5,090 nt of DNA from Gammaproteobacteria bacterium (GTDB taxonomy: Bacteria; Pseudomonadota; Gammaproteobacteria; Pseudomonadales; Porticoccaceae). The stretch covers positions 1 through 5,090 of the forward strand of contig SBGI01000097.1 in assembly GCA_006227015.1 (NCBI GenBank), written 5' to 3'. Of this stretch, positions 1 through 5,090 are shown piece by piece (the stretch's first letter is position 1; every line of letters begins with the position of its first letter). The position numbers and the translations under genes were made by a program. Under the pieces are notes generated by a model, which had not been told where the DNA came from, did no database searches, and saw only the letters and a program-made list of their open reading frames with translations.

Positions 1-18
1 AATGTAGAGGATGACACT

Positions 19-213
19 ATGAAAGCTAACGTCGGCACCGTGGATCGGGTAATTCGCATCGTGGTTGGACTGGTTCTGATCGCACTGGTCTTTGTGGGAC
101 CACAAACTCCCTGGGGCTGGATCGGCGTGGTGCCGCTGGTGACCGGGCTGATCAGCAGCTGTCCCCTGTATAGCCTGCTGGGGCTCAGCACCTGCCCGAT
201 GAAGAAAGGCTAG
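19..213 (+). CDS. DUF2892 / YgaP-type small inner membrane protein
   Basis: This encodes a 64-residue protein that I recognise as the stand-alone DUF2892 (YgaP transmembrane-domain-like) family. The N-terminus, with the pattern MKxNVGTxDRxIR, is the family hallmark. It is followed by two hydrophobic segments at about residues 11-28 and 33-55, joined by a short PQTPWGW turn, so a two-pass helical hairpin in the cytoplasmic membrane is expected. The family CPLYSLLG motif is present (Cys48), and a second cysteine follows at Cys59. In E. coli YgaP the equivalent domain anchors a rhodanese sulfurtransferase; stand-alone copies like this have no firmly established role. A GAGG Shine-Dalgarno at 7-10 sits 8 bases before the ATG and supports the start. 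By eye the gene is richer in G+C and CTG codons than the operon to its right. The upstream context lies outside the window. Confidence 0.9.
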   Translation: MKANVGTVDRVIRIVVGLVLIALVFVGPQTPWGWIGVVPLVTGLISSCPLYSLLGLSTCPMKKG

Positions 214-235
214 CGCCATTCAGCCTATTCAACGA

Positions 236-263
236 CGCTCAGGAGAGTCCAACCTCCTGAGCG
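236..263 (+). terminator. Perfect 10-bp hairpin after the DUF2892 gene, possible terminator
   Basis: CGCTCAGGAG (236-245) pairs perfectly with CTCCTGAGCG (254-263) around an 8-base loop. The hairpin begins 22 bases after the stop codon of the DUF2892 gene. The stem is G+C-rich and would be very stable, which fits transcript-end protection or termination. There is no T-run on either side in either direction (it is followed by AGTACCCCC), so it is not a canonical intrinsic terminator. It could instead be a 3'-end stabilising structure, a Rho-assisted site or a protein-binding palindrome. The structure is certain; its role is inferred. Confidence 0.5.
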
Positions 264-420
264 AGTACCCCCTTGATCGCATATTGCCCAGATTGGTTAG
301 TAATTCTTCTATGTTGGCCAGAAGTACACGGCAACCTACATTACCACAAAGTAATTGACGACCTGCTTCAATGAGTTAGCACCTCGTGATCTTCATAATT
401 ACTGCTGGGAACTATAAGGC

Positions 421-465
421 AGGAAAAGAAATCCCTGGCAGACCTTGGTGATTTGCCTGGGATTT
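421..465 (-). terminator. Intrinsic terminator of the BVMO-hydrolase operon
   Basis: Positions 429-440 (AAATCCCTGGCA) and 454-465 (TGCCTGGGATTT) form a 12-position stem with 11 pairs and one T-T mismatch (436/458), around a 13-base loop. Read on the minus strand, the stem is followed at once by a T-rich tract (TTTCTTTTCCT, the complement of 421-431). The first stem base lies 26 bases beyond the hydrolase stop codon. This is the expected form and place for a Rho-independent terminator ending the minus-strand transcript. On the plus strand the stem ends in TTTT (463-466), so weak bidirectional action is possible. Confidence 0.75.
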
Positions 466-491
466 TAGGTAACGAAGTAAAAATCCATATC

Positions 492-1676
492 CTAGCTATT
501 CACTGTTTTTAGCCAATCGTGAAAGGCTGTTTCGAACTTGATATATCCTGGAAACGAAACGGGATCTCCAAAGGGAAGGATTTGCGTTGCCCAAAATCCC
601 CCATAACCATTTTCACGATCAATCCAATAAAAAAGATTGGCCAACCCAGCCCAGCCTAAGGCACCAGCCGGTCGCCCTGTGGGTGCAACCTCATCATTGA
701 CCATAAAGTTAAAAGACCAGGACTTTGGTTGACCAGAAAAGAACTCAGCATCATTGCTCAGTGTCGGATCTGAACTGATCAGCGGCGTTATTTTCATATC
801 CCCCAGCTGATTTTGGGCCGCCATCGTTACGGTCTCAGCCTTTAGAACACGACCATTTTCACCCATACCATCATTCAGCCACATCCGTATAAAGCGCATA
901 TAGTCACCAACAGTACCGTACAGACCGTGCCCCCCCATATGCACTTCAGGGTGATCTGGCAGTTCGAAATCTGTCGGATTCAGTGATCCATCAGGATCAC
1001 GCATATGCATGACAGCTAGCTTCTGGCGTAAGTTATCGTTGAGTTCAAATGTCATACTCTGAATACCAAGAGGTTCAAAAAGACGCGTTTTGAACACCTC
1101 CCCGAGGCGTTTTCCCGTGATGCTCTCGATCACCTGGCCACACCAGTCCAGATTAATTCCGTAATTCCACTCCTCGCCAGGATCAAATAATAGGGGCACC
1201 ATTAATGAGGCCTTGGTTCCACTTATCACACTCTGCTGCCCTTTTTCAGCGACCAGCCTGTTATAGACCTCACTAAAGAACTCGTAACCGAACCCTGCTT
1301 GATGGAGAAGTAACATCCGTGTTGTTATCTGTCTTTTTGGTGGGCGATAGATAGGATCACCCTTCACATCAAAGCCTTCAATAACAGCTAATTTTCCAAT
1401 ATCCGGAACGTATTGCTCTGCAGGGGCATCCAGGTCGAGCCGACCTTCTTCGAACAACTGTAAGGCCGCAGTGGCAGTAAAGGCTTTAGTCGTCGAAAAA
1501 TGTCCGAAAACTGTATCCAGAGTCATGTCGGCATCATTATCAATACTGCGTTTTCCGGCAGCACCTTCATAAATATTCTGCTGCCTGTCAGTGACCATTG
1601 CGACAACCCCTGGCACACGCACAGAAGATTCAGTGGTGCCCTTGAGAATGGCGTCAGCATTGAATTGATTTTTCAT
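492..1676 (-). CDS. Serine hydrolase, class C beta-lactamase fold (family VIII esterase-like)
   Basis: This 394-residue protein belongs to the beta-lactamase-related serine hydrolases. The nucleophile motif SxxK is S61-T-T-K64 in [20 protein letters not shown], where S61 would be the nucleophile and K64 its base helper. The second motif is Y172-G-I within [12 protein letters not shown]; the asparagine of the beta-lactamase YxN motif is replaced by Ile. The KTG box position appears to be W342-A-G344 in [15 protein letters not shown], as in family VIII carboxylesterases (WxG type, EstB-like) and not true beta-lactamases. The length matches that family. There is no signal peptide, so a cytoplasmic enzyme is expected. 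A GGAGG at 1682-1686, 5 bases before the ATG, fixes the start. It lies 154 bases downstream of the BVMO on the same strand, so its likely job is hydrolysis of the BVMO ester or lactone product (inference). An amidase or peptidase activity cannot be excluded. Confidence 0.92.
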   Translation of the reverse strand: MKNQFNADAILKGTTESSVRVPGVVAMVTDRQQNIYEGAAGKRSIDNDADMTLDTVFGHFSTTKAFTATAALQLFEEGRLDLDAPAEQYVPDIGKLAVIEGFDVKGDPIYRPPKRQITTRMLLLHQAGFGYEFFSEVYNRLVAEKGQQSVISGTKASLMVPLLFDPGEEWNYGINLDWCGQVIESITGKRLGEVFKTRLFEPLGIQSMTFELNDNLRQKLAVMHMRDPDGSLNPTDFELPDHPEVHMGGHGLYGTVGDYMRFIRMWLNDGMGENGRVLKAETVTMAAQNQLGDMKITPLISSDPTLSNDAEFFSGQPKSWSFNFMVNDEVAPTGRPAGALGWAGLANLFYWIDRENGYGGFWATQILPFGDPVSFPGYIKFETAFHDWLKTVNS

Positions 1677-1830
1677 TCCTTCCTCCCTACAAACAGGTTT
1701 TTCCTGTCTTTTATGTATTGCTTCTGGATCAGGTTTCTCGAACCAGTTGTTCAGACGAGTTCCACAACTGACCTATTGGCCTCGGGAACAATCCTCCCGA
1801 ATGTGTTTTCTCTCGCCAGGCAACCTGTCT
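1677..1830 (-). promoter_or_regulatory. Hairpin-rich spacer between BVMO and hydrolase genes
   Basis: This 154-base spacer carries three inverted repeats. In transcript order they are a 6-bp hairpin (1795-1800 with 1782-1787, 7-base loop), a 7-bp hairpin (1764-1770 with 1744-1750, 13-base loop), and a 5-bp hairpin with a 5-base loop (1703-1707 with 1693-1697) just upstream of the hydrolase Shine-Dalgarno site. None carries a good T-tract directly after it, so complete termination is not expected. They may tune readthrough or mRNA stability, giving less hydrolase than BVMO. A weak internal promoter is also possible: TACATA lies on the minus strand around 1711-1716, with no good -35. I see no small gene here. 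Confidence 0.4.
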
Positions 1831-3471
1831 TTAAAGCTTGGTAAACCCTGGGTATCCCGCTTCTGCGACCTCGCTGCACTTATTCCGATAAGTGCCAACA
1901 CCACCGGTATAGGACAGGACTCGTCTTGGTTTGCCCGGAACATTTGCCCCCAGATACCAGGACTCGGTTTTGGAAATCAGGTTGGCGTCAGCCGTTTTGT
2001 CATGATGCTCGATCCAGGCCTCTTCTGTTTCTTCATCCGGCTCTATATAGACCAGGCCGTTGTTTTCCAAATAGCGGATACAATCTGTGATCCATTCTGT
2101 TTGTTGCTGCAGACAGGTGGTCATATTACAAAGGGCCGCTGATGGCGCGAGGGGAACGGCCGTGGTGAATAAGTTGGGATATCCGTGAATCATCAATCCC
2201 ATTGTGGTGCGGATATCTCGACTCCATTCATTACTAAGACTGCGGCCATCTCGCCCCCGAATATCCATTCTGGTAAGCGCTCCCGAACCGGCATCAAAGC
2301 CGGTGGCCATAACAATGATATCCAGCTCGTGAACAGTTCCATCCGCCAGCTTTATACCTTCCGGCACCACCTCGACAATTGGATTGTCCTTGACACTCAC
2401 GGCCTCGACATTCGGACGGTGGTAAGTTTCCAAGTAGTTTGTTTCCAGGGGGACACGGCGAATCCCGAAACCATAATCGCTGGGGACTAGCATCTCGATC
2501 AGTTTTGGATCTTTGAGACGCTCACGCATTTTTCCACGGATAAATTCTGATACTTCCTCGCTGACATCCTTATCGAAATACATCTCGGCGAAGGAGCCAA
2601 GCCACATTTTTAGCGACCCGTCCTGATATATCTCTTCGAGTAATTGAGCCCTCTGTTCCGGAGTATATTCATGCCACCTGAACGGCAAATCGTAATCAAC
2701 CCCGGCAAACGTATGAGGGATTATTTTTTGAATTTCATCAAACCGGGATTTATAAGCGGCGACATCACCCTCATCATATTTTGGATTCTTCATGGGAAGA
2801 ATATATTGCGGGGTTCTGACAAAGACCTTGAGCTCTTTCACCTTGTCAGCGATGGTCTGGATCACCTGAATCCCCGTGGCGCCGATACCAATCACGCCCA
2901 CTCGCTTCCCTTCCAACTCAACACCGTCCTGAGGCCAGCGAGCCGTATGGAAAATGTTTCCCTTGAAGCTTTCCTGACCGGGAAAGACATTGGTCATGGG
3001 GGCTGACAACATGCCACAACAGGTGATGAGATAGAGGGTATCGAAGATTTCCCCATCAGTGGTCAGGACTACCCAACGCTTTGAGAGATCATCAAAGACT
3101 GCTCTCTCGACGGTAGTATCGAACTGCATGTCCTTACGGAGATCAAGTTTATCCACCACATAATGCGTCCATTGCTCTATTTCGCCCTGCCCAGGAAAAC
3201 GTTCGCTCCAGCTCCAGTCTTTGTAGAGTTCTTCCGAGAAAATATACTGGTAAAGAGGTCCATCTGAATCCAGCCGGGCGCCCGGATACCGGTTCCAATA
3301 CCAGGTCCCTCCCACGTCGGGGGCGGTATCGACACACATGACATCCAGACCCATCTGGCGGAGCTGGTAAAGTTGATACATGCCGGCAATACCAGCACCG
3401 ATGACAAGCGCATCGAGCTTTGTATACTTTTGGCCAATTTCAGCATTAATGCCTTGCGTTTTTTCGAGCAT
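1831..3471 (-). CDS. Class I Baeyer-Villiger monooxygenase (FAD/NADPH, CHMO-like)
   Basis: This 546-residue protein has the full layout of type I BVMOs, which turn ketones into esters or lactones using FAD, NADPH and O2. The FAD Rossmann motif is G25-A-G-I-A-G30. The GGTWYWNRYPGARLD segment follows at 54-68, with D68 matching the active-site Asp of the family. The BVMO fingerprint FxGxxxHTxxWP is complete at F169-P180 (FKGNIFHTARWP). The NADPH Rossmann motif is G195-I-G-A-T-G200, with R219-T-P after it. The catalytic arginine appears to be R339 in IRRVPLE, preceded by R338 where cyclohexanone monooxygenase has Lys. The ATGFD motif is at 389-393. Length matches cyclohexanone monooxygenase (about 543). 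No signal peptide is seen, so it is cytosolic. An AGGGGG tract just upstream supports the ATG. The usual GPxSP-type segment near residue 440 reads PLAPSAALCNM. It is the first gene of a putative operon with the hydrolase. The substrate (cyclic, linear, steroid or aromatic ketone) cannot be assigned. Confidence 0.95.
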   Translation of the reverse strand: MLEKTQGINAEIGQKYTKLDALVIGAGIAGMYQLYQLRQMGLDVMCVDTAPDVGGTWYWNRYPGARLDSDGPLYQYIFSEELYKDWSWSERFPGQGEIEQWTHYVVDKLDLRKDMQFDTTVERAVFDDLSKRWVVLTTDGEIFDTLYLITCCGMLSAPMTNVFPGQESFKGNIFHTARWPQDGVELEGKRVGVIGIGATGIQVIQTIADKVKELKVFVRTPQYILPMKNPKYDEGDVAAYKSRFDEIQKIIPHTFAGVDYDLPFRWHEYTPEQRAQLLEEIYQDGSLKMWLGSFAEMYFDKDVSEEVSEFIRGKMRERLKDPKLIEMLVPSDYGFGIRRVPLETNYLETYHRPNVEAVSVKDNPIVEVVPEGIKLADGTVHELDIIVMATGFDAGSGALTRMDIRGRDGRSLSNEWSRDIRTTMGLMIHGYPNLFTTAVPLAPSAALCNMTTCLQQQTEWITDCIRYLENNGLVYIEPDEETEEAWIEHHDKTADANLISKTESWYLGANVPGKPRRVLSYTGGVGTYRNKCSEVAEAGYPGFTKL

Positions 3472-3600
3472 AAATCCCCCTGCCTCTGTCTTTGACGTTT
3501 TTCCGGGTATCTCTTAGCAAACGAGTCCGTTGCTCTTGTTATCGGAATACAGCACCCGGTACGTAGTTGGGTAAAGATGACAATTACAGGTTTTGTTGTA

Positions 3601-3627
3601 TTGAACGAAGCGGGCTATTGCTTGAAC
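3601..3627. promoter_or_regulatory. Candidate AraC-type operator: TTGAAC direct repeat, 21-bp period
   Basis: TTGAAC occurs at 3601-3606 and again at 3622-3627, a period of 21 bp or two helical turns. AraC/XylS proteins often bind as dimers to two direct half-sites spaced by this period. The pair lies about 130-156 bases upstream of the BVMO start and upstream of the regulator's candidate promoter, so it could serve both. Only the six core bases match; flanking similarity is low, and a chance repeat remains quite possible. Confidence 0.3.
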
Positions 3628-3679
3628 AGTATTGGCAGGATCAAGGGATGGATGCGGACCGTCTGGCCCATTGAGAAGC

Positions 3680-3707
3680 TTGACCTCTGCCACCAATATG
3701 TAGTAAT
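3680..3707 (+). promoter_or_regulatory. Candidate sigma-70 promoter of the AraC-family gene
   Basis: TTGACC (3680-3685) matches the -35 consensus at five of six positions. AGTAAT (3702-3707), 16 bases downstream, matches the -10 at four of six. Transcription would then start near 3713-3715, upstream of every plausible start codon of the regulator. This is the best plus-strand pair I see by eye in the divergent region, but it is not strong. Confidence 0.3.
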
Positions 3708-3744
3708 CAACCGTACATAAAAGTTAGCTTCGACACCCCACGTA

Positions 3745-4698
3745 ATGGGGCCAAGGAGGGGGGAGTCAGAAAACCCGGCAACCGACAGAATGATAATGAA
3801 CAAGCCTAAAATCGCTCAGAACCTCATCACACCTGAAGAACTCCCAAAGTGGGTTCCCGGAAGAGCACTATCAAAAGGTAGTGGTCCGGGATGGAGCGAC
3901 ATTGGACAGATCACCTATGAGTTCCAAGGTCAAAGCGTTCCGATCCCGGGAATGGACAGATTTCTGTTAGTCCAATACCTTCAAGGCCAGACGCCCATGG
4001 AGCGAAAATTTGGCAGTCGGTTGACCCGCACCCACTGCGCACCCGGCGACTTCACGTTACAGACCTTTGGCGAAGACAGCCATTGGAACTGGCAAGAAAA
4101 TATCGTCGTATCGCATATCTATCTGAAAGACGAAATGATGCGCAAGCTCGCTTCTGAAATTGAGGGTCGAGAAGTCGGGGAGATAGCCCTGCACGACGTG
4201 TTACGGGGGCAAGACGATGTTGTAAGGCATATTGCCGGCCAAATTACTCAGGAAGCCTCTAAAGGAGGGCACGGGTCCTCTATCTATGTAGAAGCCCTGT
4301 CAGTACAACTGGCCGTTCATCTGCTTCGAAACTACGCCACCTGTAACTTCAAACAACGCAATTGCCCGGGGATGCTCACGCGAGCGGATATGAAATTGCT
4401 TCGGGAGTATGTGGAGGCGCATTTAGATGAATCCCTCACACTGGAACAGCTTGCAAACCTGTTTAACATGGGTGTGTGGACTTTCAATCGCTACCTAAAG
4501 CGCACAATTGATCAATCAGCCTACTCTTTCGTTCAAGACTGCAGGCTTCAGCGGGCAAGTCAGCTGATACGTAACAGCGACATGCCACTGAAATGCATCG
4601 CAACCCAGTGCGGCTTTTCCGACCAGCCACACCTGACCCGTGCGTTCCGAGCCAGATACGGTGTAACGCCAGCCAATTACCGGCGCCAGACGCTCTGA
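3745..4698 (+). CDS. AraC/XylS-family transcriptional regulator
   Basis: This 317-residue protein ends in a typical AraC DNA-binding domain with two helix-turn-helix units. The first is around residues 231-255 (LTLEQLANLFNMGVWTFNRY). The second is around 280-314 (CIATQCGFSDQPHLTRAFR, then YGVTPANYRR), which carries the family signature GFxDxxxxxRxFRxxxGxTPxxYR. The N-terminal 200 residues would hold the effector-sensing part; CAPGDFTLQTFGEDSHWNW (98-116) resembles a cupin strand-turn, but the ligand is unknown. It is divergent from the BVMO-hydrolase genes, as ChnR and MekR (same family) are linked to BVMO genes, so activation of that operon is the likely role. The start is uncertain: no Shine-Dalgarno precedes 3745, and AAGGAGGGG (3753-3761) lies inside this reading frame. 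M16 (3790) or M18 (3796) may be the true start, giving 302 or 300 residues. Confidence 0.92.
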   Translation: MGPRRGESENPATDRMIMNKPKIAQNLITPEELPKWVPGRALSKGSGPGWSDIGQITYEFQGQSVPIPGMDRFLLVQYLQGQTPMERKFGSRLTRTHCAPGDFTLQTFGEDSHWNWQENIVVSHIYLKDEMMRKLASEIEGREVGEIALHDVLRGQDDVVRHIAGQITQEASKGGHGSSIYVEALSVQLAVHLLRNYATCNFKQRNCPGMLTRADMKLLREYVEAHLDESLTLEQLANLFNMGVWTFNRYLKRTIDQSAYSFVQDCRLQRASQLIRNSDMPLKCIATQCGFSDQPHLTRAFRARYGVTPANYRRQTL

Positions 4699-4800
4699 TG
4701 ATTTGACTCTACAAGGATGAAATCGGCCAGGCGTTCATACCATAATCCGTCGCCGATCCAGCTTTTAATGTGGGATCAAACGGAACCAGCCCGCCTATAC
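4699..4800. other. Short gap between convergent genes, no clear terminator
   Basis: This 102-base spacer lies between the ends of the regulator and the 92-residue protein gene. It contains two weak, overlapping inverted repeats: ATCGGC (4722-4727) with GCCGAT (4752-4757), and GATCC (4755-4759) with GGATC (4773-4777). A CTTTT follows the first at 4762-4766. They are mutually exclusive and have long loops, so I do not call an intrinsic terminator. Nothing else is recognisable. Confidence 0.4.
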
Positions 4801-5079
4801 CTATTTTGGCCTGACTGAATCCTTGCCATAAACCAGATCGCCGATAATTCTTTCGGCAACCTTCCTCTTCAATTCGACCAGACCCACCTCATCCCTGGCA
4901 CCCTTCAGAAAATAGATCTCGTAGACCTCCTGGGCCTTATAGGCGGGACGCAACTCCGGGTACTTTTCGAGAGCCTTGTTCTTCTCGTCATTCATGAAGC
5001 TGTCCAGCAGCTCCTGATACTTCTGTTGCTTGTCTTCTGTCGAACCCACTGCGCTCTGTTCCGGTGTTGGTTGAGTCAT
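4801..5079 (-). CDS. Uncharacterised 92-residue soluble protein
   Basis: I do not recognise this gene with certainty. The protein is highly charged, has no signal peptide or membrane segment, and is probably mostly helical. A polar, Gln/Ser/Thr-rich N-terminus (residues 1-18) leads to a helix-rich body. The segment KALEKYPELRPAYKA (about 35-49) followed by ELKRKVAERIIGDLVYGK (69-86) faintly recalls a small helical domain with a HPELxxAYxA motif and a KVxERIxxG tail. That domain occurs at the C-terminus of some plasmid and conjugative-element proteins (relaxases, KfrB-like and zeta-associated proteins). The resemblance is from memory and weak. The start is supported by AGG on the minus strand (5088-5090), 8 bases before the ATG; the rest of any ribosome site lies beyond the window. 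No functional link to the BVMO module is visible. Confidence 0.7.
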   Translation of the reverse strand: MTQPTPEQSAVGSTEDKQQKYQELLDSFMNDEKNKALEKYPELRPAYKAQEVYEIYFLKGARDEVGLVELKRKVAERIIGDLVYGKDSVRPK

Positions 5080-5090
5080 TGTTTAAACCT

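Larger units (their letters stand above)
214..491. other. Non-coding gap between convergent genes
   Basis: This 278-base gap lies between the end of the DUF2892 gene and the end of the hydrolase gene, which point towards each other. It holds two strong hairpins: a perfect 10-bp one at 236-263 and the terminator of the minus-strand operon at 421-465. The stretch between them (264-420) has no convincing gene, repeat or RNA. One minus-strand frame (396 down to 229) stays open apart from a single TAA at 376-378, but it has no good ribosome binding site and no recognisable family. Confidence 0.6.
3472..3744. promoter_or_regulatory. Divergent control region between BVMO operon and AraC regulator
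   Basis: These 273 bases separate two divergent genes and must hold the promoters for both. It contains a pair of TTGAAC repeats in direct orientation, exactly 21 bp apart (3601 and 3622), and a candidate sigma-70 promoter for the regulator (3680-3707). I found no convincing -35/-10 pair for the BVMO operon on the minus strand, which would suit a promoter that depends on an activator. Short open frames on the minus strand here (for example 3696 to 3514, starting with TTG) lack a ribosome binding site and a recognisable family, so I treat the region as non-coding. Confidence 0.6.

Noticed and set aside
492..1676. Reading the hydrolase as an antibiotic-resistance beta-lactamase
   Set aside because: No signal peptide is present, the YxN Asn and KTG Lys are missing, and it sits next to a BVMO; an esterase role fits better.
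1500..2142. Plus-strand open frames opposite the hydrolase and BVMO genes
   Set aside because: They are antisense to two strongly supported enzymes and have translations without any recognisable domain.
2185..3006. Plus-strand open frames of 101 and 120 codons inside the BVMO gene
   Set aside because: They lie wholly antisense to the BVMO, whose motifs are intact across the whole length.
3149..3446. Minus-strand open frames in alternative frames of the BVMO
   Set aside because: They are out-of-frame readings of the FAD-binding region of the BVMO and carry no motif of their own.
3514..3696. Minus-strand open frame of 60 codons upstream of the BVMO
   Set aside because: It starts only with TTG, has no ribosome binding site, resembles no family I know, and lies in the divergent control region with the candidate operator.
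3615..3803. Minus-strand open frame of 62 codons overlapping the start of the regulator
   Set aside because: It overlaps the regulator's 5' end and its likely promoter, and its translation matches no recognisable family.
4722..4777. Possible terminator between the regulator and the 92-residue protein gene
   Set aside because: The two inverted repeats are only 5-6 bp with long loops and exclude each other, and the T-tract is short.
5081..5088. GTTTAAAC palindrome just upstream of the 92-residue protein gene
   Set aside because: An 8-base A+T-rich palindrome is easily a chance event, and the window ends too close to judge its context.

Overview
The window looks like bacterial chromosomal or accessory DNA from a Gram-negative bacterium. 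A proteobacterium is most likely, possibly an environmental or marine gammaproteobacterium. This rests on the gene families (a small YgaP-type membrane protein, a class I Baeyer-Villiger monooxygenase, an AraC/XylS-type regulator) and on compact genes with Shine-Dalgarno sites; nothing in the sequence fixes the genus. No rRNA, tRNA, CRISPR array, transposase or insertion-sequence end is visible.

Layout from left to right: a 64-residue DUF2892/YgaP-like membrane protein on the plus strand (19-213). Then a 278-base non-coding gap with a perfect 10-bp hairpin just past that gene, and an intrinsic terminator facing the minus-strand operon. Next come two minus-strand genes: a serine hydrolase of the class C beta-lactamase/family VIII esterase fold (492-1676), preceded in the transcript by a flavin-dependent Baeyer-Villiger monooxygenase (BVMO, 1831-3471), with 154 hairpin-rich bases between them. 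A divergent control region (3472-3744) follows, then an AraC-family regulator on the plus strand (3745-4698). A 102-base convergent gap separates it from a 92-residue uncharacterised minus-strand protein (4801-5079).

The central three genes read as a self-contained ketone-oxidation module. The BVMO would insert oxygen next to a carbonyl to give an ester or lactone. The hydrolase would cleave that product to an alcohol and an acid (or a hydroxy acid). The divergent AraC-type protein would sense substrate or product and switch the pair on. Known analogues of this logic are chnR/chnB in cyclohexanone catabolism and mekR/mekA/mekB in methyl ethyl ketone catabolism. Here the hydrolase is a beta-lactamase-fold protein instead of the usual alpha/beta hydrolase. 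The substrate cannot be read from the sequence.

The flanking genes are unrelated in function. The module may therefore be an acquired cassette, but no direct mobility signature is present. I see no clearly unprecedented system. The most useful leads are the unusual BVMO-hydrolase pairing, the variant C-terminal BVMO motif, the possible 21-bp-period operator, and the small right-hand protein, which faintly resembles a domain of plasmid and conjugative-element proteins.
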